Of a stretch of DNA of 57,865 nucleotides, positions 42,889 to 52,601 are shown piece after piece (the stretch's first letter is position 1; each line of letters opens with the position of its first letter). The notes below the pieces were generated by a model, which made no database searches, was not told the origin of the DNA, and worked only from the letters and a program-made list of their open reading frames with translations. The stretch is from Paenirhizobium naphthalenivorans. Its GTDB lineage: Bacteria > Pseudomonadota > Alphaproteobacteria > Rhizobiales > Rhizobiaceae. The translations under genes and the position numbers were made by a program. Location of the stretch: positions 1 to 57,865 of the forward strand of contig NZ_BJZP01000027.1 in NCBI RefSeq assembly GCF_007992095.1, in the 5' to 3' direction.

Positions 42889-44382
42889 ATGGGAGTTCGC
42901 AACGGACAGCAATTTATCGACGGGTTGAAGGCCAATCCGCGCGATGTCTGGATAAACGGCGAGAAGATCGGTGATGTGACCACTCATCCTGCCTTCTCGC
43001 GGATCGTGCGCCAGTTGGCGCGGCTTTACGATGCGCAGGTGGACCCTGCCACCCGCGACAAGCTGACCTATGTGGTCCCCGAAACCGGGGATCGCGCGGG
43101 CATGGCCTTCATGCCGGCGAAGACGGCCGCCGACCTGCGCCGGCGCCGCGAAGCCTATTATCACTGGGCGTCCATGAACTTCGGTTTGATGGGCCGCTCG
43201 CCCGACTTTCTTAACGTCAGCCTGCTGGCCTTTGCCGAGGCGCGCGAGATTTTTGGCCGCGCTGGCCAACGCTATGCGGACAACGTCCTGAAATACTACG
43301 AGTACATCCGCGACAATGACCTCTTCCTCAGCCATGCGCTGATCACCCCGCAGAACGACCGCACCAAATCTTCGGCCGAACAGCAGAATCTGCACATGCG
43401 GGTGGTGAAAGAAACCGCCGAGGGTATCTATGTGAAAGGCGCGCGGATGGTGGCCACGCTCGGCGCCGTGGCCGACGAGATGCTAATGTACTGCCTGCCC
43501 GGCATCCCGGAAAGCGACGCTGACCATGCCCTGGCATTCGCAGTGAAGGTTTCCGATCCCGGCATCCGCCAGATCTGTCGCGAGCCTTACGCACTCGATG
43601 GCCAGCGGTCGGATTTCGACCATCCCCTGTCGAACAATTTCGAGGAGAACGACTCGCTCCTGATCTTTGACAACGTCTTCGTTCCTTGGGAGCGGGTGTT
43701 CATGTATCGTGACATCGCGCTGAACAATGCGCTTTATACCGAGACGGCGCTGCGCAACTACTCGGCGCATCAGACCAACACCCGCGCGCTGGTGAAGATG
43801 CAATTCGCCGTGGGCGTGGCCATGGCGGTGGCGCGCTCGATCGGCGCGGACAAGTTCCTGCATGTGCAGCGGATGCTGGGCGAGGCGCTGATTGGCGTGG
43901 AGTTCCTCAAGAGCGGCCTGGTCCGTTCGGAGGTCGAATGCGAGCCCACGGCCTACGGCACCGTGCGGCCGGCGCTGCCGCCGCTTCAGGCCCTGCGCAC
44001 CTTCCTTCCGACAGCCTATCCGAAGGTGGTGGAAGCCATCCAGACCGTGGCTGCTGGCGGGTTCATGATGATGCCCTCGGGGGCGGATTTCGCCGCGCCT
44101 GACCTCGCGGGGGACACCGATCTTTACTACAAGGGTGCCGGCGGGATGTCTTCGCTCGACCGGGCGCGGCTGTTCAAGCTCGCCTGGGATCTTTCCGGCG
44201 AGGCCTTCGGCACCCGGTTGCTTCAGTACGAGCGGTACTATGCAGGGGACCCGGTTCGAACCACCGCTTCGAACTACCTCCAGGTGCAGGATGACGAGAT
44301 GATGCGGCTGGTGAACGAGGCGCTGGCGATGGCCGGCGATCCCGAACCCGCACGCAAGCTTTTTTCTGACGCGGCCGAGTGA
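42889..44382 (+). CDS. HpaB-family FADH2-dependent phenol monooxygenase, oxygenase component
   Basis: A 497-residue oxygenase of the 4-hydroxyphenylacetate 3-hydroxylase family, which inserts one oxygen next to a phenolic OH using FADH2 from a separate reductase. Family blocks are WASMNFGLMGRSPDFLNVSL, LSHALITPQNDRTKSSAEQQ, RQICREPYALDGQRSDFDHP, FEENDSLLIFDNVFVPWERV and LLQYERYYAGDPVRT. N-terminal, middle and C-terminal domains are complete. The ATG at 42,889 has a GCAGGAG ribosome site 6 nt upstream. The reductase is probably the gene at 45,295. It should make the catechol for MhpB. Its truncated paralogue lies at 1544-2752. The substrate side chain is not readable. Confidence 0.88.
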   Translation: MGVRNGQQFIDGLKANPRDVWINGEKIGDVTTHPAFSRIVRQLARLYDAQVDPATRDKLTYVVPETGDRAGMAFMPAKTAADLRRRREAYYHWASMNFGLMGRSPDFLNVSLLAFAEAREIFGRAGQRYADNVLKYYEYIRDNDLFLSHALITPQNDRTKSSAEQQNLHMRVVKETAEGIYVKGARMVATLGAVADEMLMYCLPGIPESDADHALAFAVKVSDPGIRQICREPYALDGQRSDFDHPLSNNFEENDSLLIFDNVFVPWERVFMYRDIALNNALYTETALRNYSAHQTNTRALVKMQFAVGVAMAVARSIGADKFLHVQRMLGEALIGVEFLKSGLVRSEVECEPTAYGTVRPALPPLQALRTFLPTAYPKVVEAIQTVAAGGFMMMPSGADFAAPDLAGDTDLYYKGAGGMSSLDRARLFKLAWDLSGEAFGTRLLQYERYYAGDPVRTTASNYLQVQDDEMMRLVNEALAMAGDPEPARKLFSDAAE

Positions 44383-44399
44383 TCTGATCGGAGGACAAG

Positions 44400-45269
44400 A
44401 TGACCAAATCTCAACACGCATCCATCTGGACCGACCTGACGCGGACGGCCTTCACTCAGGGCTATCTGGACGCGGGCGGCATCCGCACCCGCTATCTGGC
44501 AGCGGGTGACGAGGGCCAGCCGTTGCTGATCCTGATCCACGGCACCGGCGGCCACGCCGAGGCCTACAGCCGCAACCTTGCCGCCCATGCCGAGCATTTC
44601 CGCACCTATGCGATCGACCTCGTGGGCCACGGCTGGAGCGACAAGCCGAAGCTGGATTACGAGATTGCCGACTACGCGCGGCATGTGATCGCAGTGATCA
44701 AGGCGCTTGGGCACCAGAAGGCGCATATATCGGGAGAAAGCCTTGGCGGCTGGGTGGCCGCCTGGATGGCCGTGCATCATCCCGAATGGGTGGACCGCGT
44801 CGTGCTGAACACCGCCGGTGGCTGGACTGCCTATCCCGAGGTGATGGAACGGATTTCGCGGCTGACCATGGAGGCCGTGACCGATCCCTCGCCGGTGCGG
44901 ATCCGCACCCGACTGGAATTCTTGATGCAAGACCATTCGAAGGTGAACGACGATCTGGTCGAGGTACGCCGGGCGATCTACTCTCAGCCCGGCTATCCCG
45001 ACATCATGAAGCGAATTCTGTGTCTGCAGCAGATGGATATCCGTCGCCGCAACATGTTCAGCGCCGCAGACAGCGCCAGCATCAAGGCTCCGACCCTGGT
45101 TCTTTGGACCTCGCACGATCCGACCGCAGCCCCCGAAGAGGGCCGCAAGATCGCCGATGCCATCCCCGGCGCGCAGTTTCATGTGATGAACGAATGTGGG
45201 CACTGGCCACAATTCGAGGACCCGGAGACCTTCAACCGCATCCACCTCGACTTTCTGTTGGGGCGCTGA
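44400..45269 (+). CDS. mhpC: MhpC-type C-C bond hydrolase (alpha/beta fold)
   Basis: A 289-residue meta-cleavage-product hydrolase, which splits the ring-opened vinylogous diketone into 2-hydroxypenta-2,4-dienoate and an acid. The nucleophile is in GESLGG (Ser114), the acid in TSHDPT (Asp240), and the base in ECGHWPQFEDPE (His268). The oxyanion HGTGG motif is at 47-51. The GHWPQFE block is typical of MhpC/BphD/TodF-like enzymes. It lies 17 nt after the hydroxylase and follows the same order as mhp operons. Acid product depends on the substrate (succinate for a phenylpropionate). Confidence 0.87.
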   Translation: MTKSQHASIWTDLTRTAFTQGYLDAGGIRTRYLAAGDEGQPLLILIHGTGGHAEAYSRNLAAHAEHFRTYAIDLVGHGWSDKPKLDYEIADYARHVIAVIKALGHQKAHISGESLGGWVAAWMAVHHPEWVDRVVLNTAGGWTAYPEVMERISRLTMEAVTDPSPVRIRTRLEFLMQDHSKVNDDLVEVRRAIYSQPGYPDIMKRILCLQQMDIRRRNMFSAADSASIKAPTLVLWTSHDPTAAPEEGRKIADAIPGAQFHVMNECGHWPQFEDPETFNRIHLDFLLGR

Positions 45270-45294
45270 GCCACCGGCCATCAAAGAGAGCCAC

Positions 45295-45849
45295 ATGATA
45301 ACGATTCACACCCAGCCCCCCGGGCGCAGCGCGACCGATACGATGCCCCCCCTTGCGTCAGCCGCGTTTCGCGATGCCTTGGGCCACTTCGCCACGGGCA
45401 TCACCGTGATGACGACGCTGGATGTAGAGGAGGGCCGCTACGGCGTGACGGCCACCTCGTTTGCCTCGCTGTCGCTCGACCCGCCGCTTGTGCAGTGGAG
45501 CCTGCGGAACGCGGCCTATTCCCTGCCGATCTTCCAACGATCGGGGCATTTTACGGTGAATATTCTGGCCGCCGATCAGGAGGCCGTATCGCGCCGGTTT
45601 GCCACCCCCGGCGTGGACCGCTTCGCCGGCCTCGACGTGGAGGAGGGGCTGGCGGAGATGCCGCTGATCGCCGGAGCCGCGGCCTGGATCGAATGCGCCC
45701 TTGAGACGACGCTGCCTGGGGGAGACCACACGATCCTGGTGGGTCGGGTGCTTCGGGCACGCACCTTTTCAAAGACGCCGCTGCTGCACTGGCGCGGCGG
45801 CTATCTGCCGATCGAGAACGATCCGCACGCCAAGGGAGGCACCGCATGA
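45295..45849 (+). CDS. HpaC-type flavin reductase
   Basis: A 184-residue NAD(P)H:flavin reductase of the short HpaC type. FMN-binding parts are RDALGHFATGITVMTTLDVE, YGVTATSFASLSLDPPLVQW and SGHFTVNILAADQEAVSRRF, ending with GGDHTILVGRVL. It is the evident partner for the HpaB-type oxygenase two genes upstream. The last base pairs overlap mhpD by 4 nt (ATGA). Unlike the broken reductase at 15,152, it has no C-terminal extension. The ATG at 45,295 follows an AGAG site; upstream extension has no homology. Confidence 0.88.
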   Translation: MITIHTQPPGRSATDTMPPLASAAFRDALGHFATGITVMTTLDVEEGRYGVTATSFASLSLDPPLVQWSLRNAAYSLPIFQRSGHFTVNILAADQEAVSRRFATPGVDRFAGLDVEEGLAEMPLIAGAAAWIECALETTLPGGDHTILVGRVLRARTFSKTPLLHWRGGYLPIENDPHAKGGTA

Positions 45850-46643
45850 GTGATCGCATTTCCGAGATGGCCGAGGTGCTGGTGCGCGCCCGGACCGACC
45901 TGAAACAGATTCCGCCACTGCGCGAGAGCCATGGTCTGAGCACAGTGGCTGACGCCTACGCGGTGCAAACAGCGGCGAACCGCCACTGGCTGGAGCGTGG
46001 GCGGCGCCTGGTCGGGCGCAAGATCGGCCTTACGTCGCCGGCGGTGCAGGCGCAGATGGGGATCGACCAGCCCGATTTTGGCATGCTCTGGGCCGACTAC
46101 GCCTTCACCGAAGGTGAGGTGGTGGACACCCGCCGCTTCATGCAGCCGAAGGTCGAACTGGAACTGGCCTTCGTGATGGACCGCAGTCTGGATGACCCAC
46201 AGGCGCCAATGACCGAACTGATCCGTCGCGTGGCCTATGCTGCGCCCTCGCTGGAGGTGGTAGACTCTGCGATCCGCGACTGGGACATCCAGCTGGTGGA
46301 CACGATCGCGGACAACGCCTCGGGCGGGGGGTTCCTGCTGGGTCTGGGTATGCGTCGGCTAACCGACCTCGACCTGCGGCTTTGCGGGGGCATCCTGTCG
46401 CGCAACGGCAAAGTCGTCTCGCGCGGGCTGGGTCTGGACTGCATGGGCAGCCCGCTCAACGCTGCGCTGTGGCTGGCGCGTCGCATGGCCGAACTGGGCG
46501 AGCCGCTCAAGGAGGGCGACGTTGTCATGTCGGGGGCCTTCGGGCCCATGGTCCCGGTGAAGCCGGGCGAGGTCTATCTGGCCGAGATTGCCGGGTTCTC
46601 GCCGATCCAAGTGAGTTTCGACGACGGGAAGGCGGGAGCATGA
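45846..46643 (+). CDS. mhpD: 2-keto-4-pentenoate hydratase (MhpD family)
   Basis: A 265-residue hydratase that adds water to 2-hydroxypenta-2,4-dienoate giving 4-hydroxy-2-oxopentanoate. Key blocks are [33 protein letters not shown] (metal ligands Glu104, Glu106) and [13 protein letters not shown] (Glu137), then [11 protein letters not shown]. Size is normal. Both ends overlap neighbours by 4 nt, so it sits in a translationally coupled block reductase-hydratase-dehydrogenase. Confidence 0.9.
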   Translation: MSDRISEMAEVLVRARTDLKQIPPLRESHGLSTVADAYAVQTAANRHWLERGRRLVGRKIGLTSPAVQAQMGIDQPDFGMLWADYAFTEGEVVDTRRFMQPKVELELAFVMDRSLDDPQAPMTELIRRVAYAAPSLEVVDSAIRDWDIQLVDTIADNASGGGFLLGLGMRRLTDLDLRLCGGILSRNGKVVSRGLGLDCMGSPLNAALWLARRMAELGEPLKEGDVVMSGAFGPMVPVKPGEVYLAEIAGFSPIQVSFDDGKAGA

Positions 46644-47581
46644 GCGGAAAGATCAAGGCCGCGATCATCGGCTCGGGCAATATCGGCACGGATCTGATGA
46701 TCAAGATTATGCGCAATTCGAAGTTGCTGGAAATGGGCGCGATGGTCGGCATCGACCCCCAGAGCGACGGCTTGGCCCGCGCCGACCGGCTGGGCGTCGC
46801 TGTCACCCACGAAGGGATCAAGGGGCTGACCCAACTGCCCGTCTGGCCAGAGATCGGCATCGTCTTCGACGCCACCTCGGCGGGCGCGCACCCAGGCAAC
46901 GACGAAATCGTGCGCGGTGCCGGCAAGATCATGATCGACCTGACCCCGGCGGCGATCGGACCCTACGTTGTTCCCGTGGTCAACATGGACGATCACCTCG
47001 ACCAGACGAACATAAACATGGTGACCTGCGGCGGGCAGGCCACGATCCCGATCGTGGCGGCGGTGTCGCGGGTGGCCGAGGTGAGCTATGCCGAGATCGT
47101 CGCATCAATCTCGTCGCGTTCAGCGGGACCCGGCACACGCGCCAATATCGACGAATTCACCGAAACCACTTCGCGCGCGATTTGCGAGGTCGGCGGGGCG
47201 AAGAAGGGGAAGGCGGTAATCGTCCTCAACCCCGCTGAGCCGCCGCTGATCATGCGCGACACGGTCTATTGTCTGGCCAAGACCACAGACCGCGAGGCGG
47301 TGCGCCGCTCGATCGAGGCGATGATCGCCGAGGTGCAGGACTATGTGCCAGGCTACCGGCTGAAGCAGGACATCCAGTTCGAGACCATCGGTGACAATGC
47401 CGCAGTACGCATCCCCGGCGTGGATGACCGTGCCACAGGGTTGAAGGTGAGCGTGTTTCTCGAGGTGGAAGGCGCCGGCCACTACCTGCCGAAATATGCT
47501 GGCAACCTGGACATCATGACCTCTGCCGCGTTGAAGACCGCCGAGCGGCTCGCGCAGCGGATGTTGGCGGAGGCTGTGTGA
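46640..47581 (+). CDS. mhpF: Acylating acetaldehyde dehydrogenase (MhpF)
   Basis: A 313-residue CoA-dependent acetaldehyde dehydrogenase converting acetaldehyde, NAD+ and CoA to acetyl-CoA. It has the nucleotide fold [30 protein letters not shown] and the catalytic cysteine in [14 protein letters not shown] (Cys130), followed by [20 protein letters not shown]. It forms a channelling complex with the aldolase encoded next, separated by 1 nt. Family length and order match MhpF/DmpF. Confidence 0.93.
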   Translation: MSGKIKAAIIGSGNIGTDLMIKIMRNSKLLEMGAMVGIDPQSDGLARADRLGVAVTHEGIKGLTQLPVWPEIGIVFDATSAGAHPGNDEIVRGAGKIMIDLTPAAIGPYVVPVVNMDDHLDQTNINMVTCGGQATIPIVAAVSRVAEVSYAEIVASISSRSAGPGTRANIDEFTETTSRAICEVGGAKKGKAVIVLNPAEPPLIMRDTVYCLAKTTDREAVRRSIEAMIAEVQDYVPGYRLKQDIQFETIGDNAAVRIPGVDDRATGLKVSVFLEVEGAGHYLPKYAGNLDIMTSAALKTAERLAQRMLAEAV

Positions 47582-47582
47582 C

Positions 47583-48617
47583 ATGACCGATTCCGATAAG
47601 ACCCGGATCTACGTGCAGGACGTGACCTTGCGGGACGGGATGCACGCGATCCGCCACCGCTATACACTGGATCAATGCGTGGCGATCGCCACGGCGCTGG
47701 ACCGGGCCGGCGTGGCGGCGATCGAACTCAGCCACGGCGACGGGCTGGCCGGATCGAGCTTTGCCTACGGCTTCGGTCGGCACACCGACCTGGAATGGAT
47801 CGCCGCCGTGGCCGACAAGCTGGAGAATGCGGTGCTGACGGCGCTGCTGGTGCCGGGGATCGGCACCATCCACGACCTTCAGGCTGCCTATGAGGCCGGG
47901 GTGCGGTCGGTGCGCGTAGCAACCCATTGCACCGAAGCGGACGTGGCCGCCCAGCACATTGCCCACGCCCGGAAGATCGGCATGGACGTTTCGGGCTTTC
48001 TCATGATGTCGCACATGATGGGGCCGAAGGATCTGGCCCGGCAGGCGCAACTGATGGAGAGCTACGGCGCCCATTGCGTCTATGTCACCGACTCGGCCGG
48101 CGCGCTGCTCATGGATGGCGCCCGCGAGCGCATCCGCGCCTATCGCGACGTGCTGAAGCCCGAAACCCAGGTGGGCATCCATGCCCACCAGAACCTGTCG
48201 CTCGCGGTGGCCATTTCGGTCGTCGCTGTCGAGGAGGGGGCCTACCGGGTCGATGGCTCGCTGGCTGGAATGGGTGCGGGAGCGGGCAATACGCCGATCG
48301 AAGCCTTCGCGGCGGTAGCAGATCGGTTGGGCTGGGAGCATGGTTGCGATCCCTTCGCGCTGATGGATGCCGCCGACCGGCTTGTGCGCCCGATCCAGGA
48401 CAGACCTGTGCAGGTGGACCGCGACACGATCGCGCTTGGCTATGCCGGGGTCTATTCCAGCTTCCTGCGCCATACCGAGACCGCAGCCAAGACCTACGGC
48501 CTCGATTCCCGCGACATCCTGGTCGAACTGGGACGCCGCAAGATGGTTGGCGGGCAGGAGGACATGATCGTGGACGTGGCGCTGGACCTGCTGCGCGCGC
48601 GCAAGGATGTGGAGTGA
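47583..48617 (+). CDS. mhpE: 4-hydroxy-2-oxovalerate aldolase (MhpE)
   Basis: A 344-residue class II (DRE-TIM) aldolase that splits 4-hydroxy-2-oxopentanoate into pyruvate and acetaldehyde. It shows [20 protein letters not shown] (Arg17, Asp18, His21), [16 protein letters not shown] and the metal-binding [19 protein letters not shown]. The C-terminal part ([20 protein letters not shown]) is the DmpG/MhpE communication domain that contacts the dehydrogenase. This is the end of the lower meta-cleavage block; an operator-like repeat follows at once. Confidence 0.93.
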   Translation: MTDSDKTRIYVQDVTLRDGMHAIRHRYTLDQCVAIATALDRAGVAAIELSHGDGLAGSSFAYGFGRHTDLEWIAAVADKLENAVLTALLVPGIGTIHDLQAAYEAGVRSVRVATHCTEADVAAQHIAHARKIGMDVSGFLMMSHMMGPKDLARQAQLMESYGAHCVYVTDSAGALLMDGARERIRAYRDVLKPETQVGIHAHQNLSLAVAISVVAVEEGAYRVDGSLAGMGAGAGNTPIEAFAAVADRLGWEHGCDPFALMDAADRLVRPIQDRPVQVDRDTIALGYAGVYSSFLRHTETAAKTYGLDSRDILVELGRRKMVGGQEDMIVDVALDLLRARKDVE

Positions 48618-48618
48618 T

Positions 48619-48635
48619 TGTTCGCTGGGTGAACA
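48619..48635. promoter_or_regulatory. Second IclR operator candidate, after mhpE
   Basis: TGTTCG-CTGGG-TGAACA shares arms, spacer length and the spacer-terminal GG with the repeat at 41,712. It begins 2 nt after the mhpE stop and 110 bp upstream of the FMN reductase gene. It suggests a second regulated promoter for the downstream genes. Confidence 0.6.
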
Positions 48636-48744
48636 AAAGTAAATTAGGCTATTTCCAGTGATACATAACCGAATAAGTTCTCGGTGCCGTTGCCGACCGA
48701 AAGAAGGTGGCGCGCGACTGGGAACCGGGGGAGGATATCCTTTA

Positions 48745-49350
48745 ATGAAGGCTGGTACTGTACGCCCTTTGATTGTCGGGGTGGGTGGAAGTTTACGCAT
48801 GCAATCAACCGGGCAGAAGGCGCTGGCCCATGTGCTGGCGCGCGCTGCGGAACGCGGAGCGCGGACCGAGTTGATCTCGGGGCCGGCGCTCGACCTGCCG
48901 CTCTACTCGCCCGATACCGCCGAGCGCAGCGAAGCCGCCGCGCGCCTGGTGGCGCTGATGCGCGAGTGTGACGGGGTGGTGATCTGCTCGCCGGCCTATC
49001 ACGGCTCGGTTTCGGGGCTGGTGAAGAATGCGATCGACTATACCGAGGACATGAACCGCGATGCGCGGGTGTATTTCGACGGGCTGCCGGTGGGCTGCAT
49101 CGCCTGCGGCGCCGGCTGGCAGGCCGCCGGGCAGACGCTGGCGGCACTGCGCGCCATCGCCCACGCGCTGCGCGGCTGGCCGACACCGATGGGCGGAATG
49201 ATCAATTCGACCCAGCACGTCTTCGATGCCGAAGGCACCTGCGTAGACGCTTCGGTGCGCTTCCAACTCGACACCATTGCCGATCAGGTGACCGAATTCG
49301 CGCTGCGGAAGGCGCGGGTAGAACAAGCTCAAAGCACAATGGGAGGATAG
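48745..49350 (+). CDS. NADPH-dependent FMN reductase (flavodoxin-like)
   Basis: A 201-residue flavodoxin-fold reductase. The FMN phosphate loop is GVGGSLRMQSTGQKAL (about residues 12-27). Then come ERSEAAARLVALMRECDGVV, ICSPAYHGSVSGLVKNAIDY (the SPxYHxSxxGxLKNaiD signature) and GCIACGAGWQAAG. It would supply FMNH2, most likely to the luciferase-like monooxygenase 3 nt downstream. The ATG at 48,745 has a strong GGGGGAGGA ribosome site. First gene of the second transcription block, behind the operator-like repeat. Confidence 0.88.
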   Translation: MKAGTVRPLIVGVGGSLRMQSTGQKALAHVLARAAERGARTELISGPALDLPLYSPDTAERSEAAARLVALMRECDGVVICSPAYHGSVSGLVKNAIDYTEDMNRDARVYFDGLPVGCIACGAGWQAAGQTLAALRAIAHALRGWPTPMGGMINSTQHVFDAEGTCVDASVRFQLDTIADQVTEFALRKARVEQAQSTMGG

Positions 49351-49353
49351 ATT

Positions 49354-50625
49354 ATGCGATTTGGAGCGTTTCTCTTGCCGGCCTCGGCCGCCAAGCATGA
49401 CGAGTTGAAGAACGAGAAGTACCCGGGCGCCAATCCGACCTACTACCAGCGGACGTTGAACGAGCACGCTCGTGTGATCAAGCAGCTGGAAGACCTCGGC
49501 TTCGACTTCGTGGCCTTTTCGGAGCACCACTTCCACCTAGAAGGCTTGGAGATTTCGAACAATCCGATCCTTCTGGGCGCCTGGGCAGCGGGTTTCACCA
49601 AGCGTATCCGCATCGGCCAGATGGCCACCGTGCTTCCTGCACGCAATCCAATCCTTGTGGCCGAGGATCTGGCGATGCTGGACCATTTCTCGGAAGGGCG
49701 GATGTTCGCGGGCTTTGCACGCGGCTACCAGTCGCGGCATGTGACCACCATCGGCCAGAAGAACGGCGCCGTGGCGACCTTTGCCACCGATCCTGACTAC
49801 GCTACCAACGATGCCCGCAACCGCGAGCTGTTCCAGGAAGCCTATGACGTGATCAAGGGGCTGCTGAACAACACTACCTTCTCGTACAAGGGCAAACACT
49901 GGCAGGTGCCGCCCGACAATGTGAAGTGGGATCACCCGAAGACCAAGCTTCTGGCACCGGACATGGTCGAGGGCGACATTCTGAAGAAGATCGGCATCGC
50001 GCCGAACACACTTCAGGATCCGTCAACCATCGAGGTGATGGTGCCCTTCACGCTCAGCCCCAACACCATGCGCTGGTCCGCGCAGGAGGGGGCCTGGCCG
50101 ATCGTCTTCAGCCCCATCGACGAGATCCTGCGGTCGTGCCTGGACGCCTATCATTCCGAGGCGGTCAAGCGTGACCCGAACATCAAGTGGGGCCAGAACG
50201 TGGGCCACTTCCGCGATATCGTCGTGGCCGATACCGACGAGGAGGCCTTCAACATCGGCAAGGACGCGCTGGGTTACATCTGGACCGGCTGGCATGATCA
50301 CTTCGGCTTCAACGAGGCGCTCCGCCGTCCGGGCGAGACGGGGCCGATCCCCAACACCTATGAATCGATGGTGGACCGCGGCTACGCCATCTGCGGCACG
50401 GTGGATACCGTGGCCCGCAAGTTGGAGAAGGCGATCACGACCTACGGCATGGAAATGCTGGTGCCGTGGATCGGTGTGGGTCCGGGCCCGGTGGACAAAC
50501 TGCTGCGTTCGAACGAACTGCTGGTGGAAAAGGTGCTGCCGAAGATCGGGATCAAGCTCGAACAGCGCAAGCCCACCTTCCGCAAGGAACTGCGCGAGCC
50601 CACCTGGCGCGACCGGCCGCTCTAA
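49354..50625 (+). CDS. Luciferase-like FMN-dependent monooxygenase
   Basis: A 423-residue flavin-dependent LLM-class enzyme (bacterial luciferase TIM barrel). It has MRFGAFLLPAS, QLEDLGFDFVAFSEHHFHLE, KRIRIGQMATVLPARNPILV and EDLAMLDHFSEGRMFAGFAR, the order of luciferase, alkane monooxygenase and type II Baeyer-Villiger proteins. ARGYQSRH contributes the phosphate-binding region. An AGGAT ribosome site precedes the ATG. Pairing with the FMN reductase is likely. Substrate unknown; Baeyer-Villiger oxidation of a ketone or hydroxylation of an aromatic are both possible. Confidence 0.85.
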   Translation: MRFGAFLLPASAAKHDELKNEKYPGANPTYYQRTLNEHARVIKQLEDLGFDFVAFSEHHFHLEGLEISNNPILLGAWAAGFTKRIRIGQMATVLPARNPILVAEDLAMLDHFSEGRMFAGFARGYQSRHVTTIGQKNGAVATFATDPDYATNDARNRELFQEAYDVIKGLLNNTTFSYKGKHWQVPPDNVKWDHPKTKLLAPDMVEGDILKKIGIAPNTLQDPSTIEVMVPFTLSPNTMRWSAQEGAWPIVFSPIDEILRSCLDAYHSEAVKRDPNIKWGQNVGHFRDIVVADTDEEAFNIGKDALGYIWTGWHDHFGFNEALRRPGETGPIPNTYESMVDRGYAICGTVDTVARKLEKAITTYGMEMLVPWIGVGPGPVDKLLRSNELLVEKVLPKIGIKLEQRKPTFRKELREPTWRDRPL

Positions 50626-50691
50626 GACGGCCCTGCGTCGTTAACATTTCCCTGCGGCGCCGGCCTGAAAGGCGTCGCAGGCGATGAACAA

Positions 50692-51606
50692 ATGAAGGGG
50701 AGGATGACGTTGAAACGATTTTTCGAGAATGCCCTGCGCTGCACGGTCCCGCTACTTTCGATGGCAACGCTAGGGCCGCTGGGAGCCGGCGCGGCGCTGG
50801 CTGCCGACGCACAGCCGCGCGACTTCATGCCGGCACCGGCGGGAACCCATCTTGGGTTGCTCTATTATCTCCACGGTTCGTCCGACACCTTCGTAGACTC
50901 CAACGGCGACGAGGTTCCCGGATCAGGACTCGACACCAATATCGGCATCGCCCGCTACGTGTATTTCTTTGATGTCGGCGACATGCGGGCCGACATCAAC
51001 GTGGTGCAGCCTTTCGGCGGCCTGAGCGACATGTCGATCGGCGGCGCGCCCCTCGCCAGCGACGACTTCAGCCTGGGCGATACCTCGATCGTGGCCACGT
51101 TCTGGCCTCTCAACGATCCAGAGAACAACCGCTACTTCGCGGTCGCCACCTACCTGACGCTGCCCACCGGCGAATACGACCCCAACGTGGCCAGCCTGGG
51201 CTCAAATCGCTGGGCGGTGACGGTACAGCCTGCCTACTACTTCAACATCGCCCCGAAATGGTCGGTGGACGTTGTCGGCGACGTGACCATCTACGGTGAT
51301 AACGACGACGGGCCGGGGGGCATAACGATCGAGAAGGATCCAAATTTCACCGCGCTTAGCTGGCTGAACTACCATGCCAGCGACGCCACCACCGTTTCCT
51401 TCGGCGTCAGCACCACGTGGGGCGGCGAGGAGACCTGGGGAGGGGTTGACCGCGGTGACAGTCAGGTGACCACCCTGCGGTTAGCTTGGTCGCAGATGCT
51501 GAACCCCACCACCCAACTTGTGACCGAACTGAGCACAGATGTCGATGCTGAGAACACCTTCAAGCGCGACTTTGGGGCTCTGCTTCGGCTGGCCAAGTTT
51601 TTCTGA
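50692..51606 (+). CDS. Outer-membrane channel of the aromatic-degradation (MetA-pathway/SphA-like) type
   Basis: A 304-residue protein with an N-terminal signal (CTVPLLSMATLGPLGAGAAL..A) followed by a beta-barrel pattern. It shows THLGLLYYLHGSSDTFVDSN, RYFAVATYLTLPTGEYDPN, RWAVTVQPAYYFNIAPKWSV and an end in FGALLRLAKFF, a C-terminal aromatic as in barrel proteins. This is the transporter family (PF13557-like) often encoded with phenol and aromatic degradation genes, presumed to admit hydrophobic substrates. The ATG at 50,692 is taken; one at 50,704 follows an AAGGGGAGG run but with almost no spacer. Confidence 0.78.
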   Translation: MKGRMTLKRFFENALRCTVPLLSMATLGPLGAGAALAADAQPRDFMPAPAGTHLGLLYYLHGSSDTFVDSNGDEVPGSGLDTNIGIARYVYFFDVGDMRADINVVQPFGGLSDMSIGGAPLASDDFSLGDTSIVATFWPLNDPENNRYFAVATYLTLPTGEYDPNVASLGSNRWAVTVQPAYYFNIAPKWSVDVVGDVTIYGDNDDGPGGITIEKDPNFTALSWLNYHASDATTVSFGVSTTWGGEETWGGVDRGDSQVTTLRLAWSQMLNPTTQLVTELSTDVDAENTFKRDFGALLRLAKFF

Positions 51607-51671
51607 CCACGCGATCATGAGGGGATCCGTCTCCTCGCGGCAACACCCTGACCCGACCGGAGGAGACGCGA

Positions 51672-52550
51672 ATGGCTAACGATCAGACAATCCGGCAAGT
51701 GCCGGGCCTTTACCGCAGGCGTGTGGGCGACTTCGTCGTGACGGCGGTGAATGATGGCATCGTTCCTATCCCGGCCGAGGTGATGGTTGGCATGGCGCCC
51801 GAGGAGGTGCAGAAAGCCCTGGCAAGCCGCTTCCGGCCTGCCGACCCTCATGTGACCATCGGCACCTATCTGGTGGAGCACGGCGGGTCGCGCACGCTGG
51901 TGGATACTGGCTCGCGCAATCTGATGGGACCGACGCTGGGCAAACTGTTGAAGAACTTGGCAGTTCTCGGCGTGATCCCCGATCAGATCGACCGGATCGC
52001 GCTGACCCACCTTCATCCCGACCACGCCGGCGGGATGCTGGACGACGAGGGCAAGGCGGTCTTTCCCAGGGCCGAGGTGTTCATCTCGTTGGACGAAGAG
52101 AAGTACTGGCTGGGAGGCGAGCCGCCGACCGACGCGCTGGGAATTTCGGCACAGGTCAACTCCTATGCATCGCAGTTGCGCAAGGTCTACGGCGACCGCT
52201 GGCACGCGATCGGAGAGGAAGAGGTGATCCCCGGGATGCGAAGGGAGGCGCTGCCGGGCCACACGCCAGGACACAGCGGCTATCACATTTCGAGCGGCAC
52301 GGACGAGTTGCTGATCTGGGGCGACATCACTCATGTCCCTGTGGTGCAGATTGCCCATCCCGAGGTCGGGTTGGCCTTCGACGTGGATGTGGAGCAAGGG
52401 CGCGCCACGCGGCGGCGTATTCTCGACCGCATTTCCGCCGACAGACTTGCCATCGGCGGAATGCACCTGGAGTTCCCGGGCTTCGGCCATGTCGTGCGCA
52501 ACAGCTCGGGCTACGAATATGTGCCCGATCTGTGGATGCCCGAAATCTGA
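51672..52550 (+). CDS. Metallo-beta-lactamase-fold hydrolase
   Basis: A 292-residue MBL-fold hydrolase. The metal motif THLHPDHAGGM gives His113, His115, Asp117 and His118. LPGHTPGHSGYHI supplies the next histidine, IWGDITH the bridging aspartate, and MHLEFPGFGH the last histidine. The layout is that of lactonase and organophosphate-hydrolase-like members with two metals. It has no signal peptide and a GGAGGAGAC ribosome site. Between a monooxygenase and an SDR it may open a lactone or ester; that role is inferred. Confidence 0.85.
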   Translation: MANDQTIRQVPGLYRRRVGDFVVTAVNDGIVPIPAEVMVGMAPEEVQKALASRFRPADPHVTIGTYLVEHGGSRTLVDTGSRNLMGPTLGKLLKNLAVLGVIPDQIDRIALTHLHPDHAGGMLDDEGKAVFPRAEVFISLDEEKYWLGGEPPTDALGISAQVNSYASQLRKVYGDRWHAIGEEEVIPGMRREALPGHTPGHSGYHISSGTDELLIWGDITHVPVVQIAHPEVGLAFDVDVEQGRATRRRILDRISADRLAIGGMHLEFPGFGHVVRNSSGYEYVPDLWMPEI

Positions 52551-52601
52551 ACCCAGGTGCGACGGGCACGGCGGATTCCGCCGTGCTGAAAGGAGGCGGC
52601 G

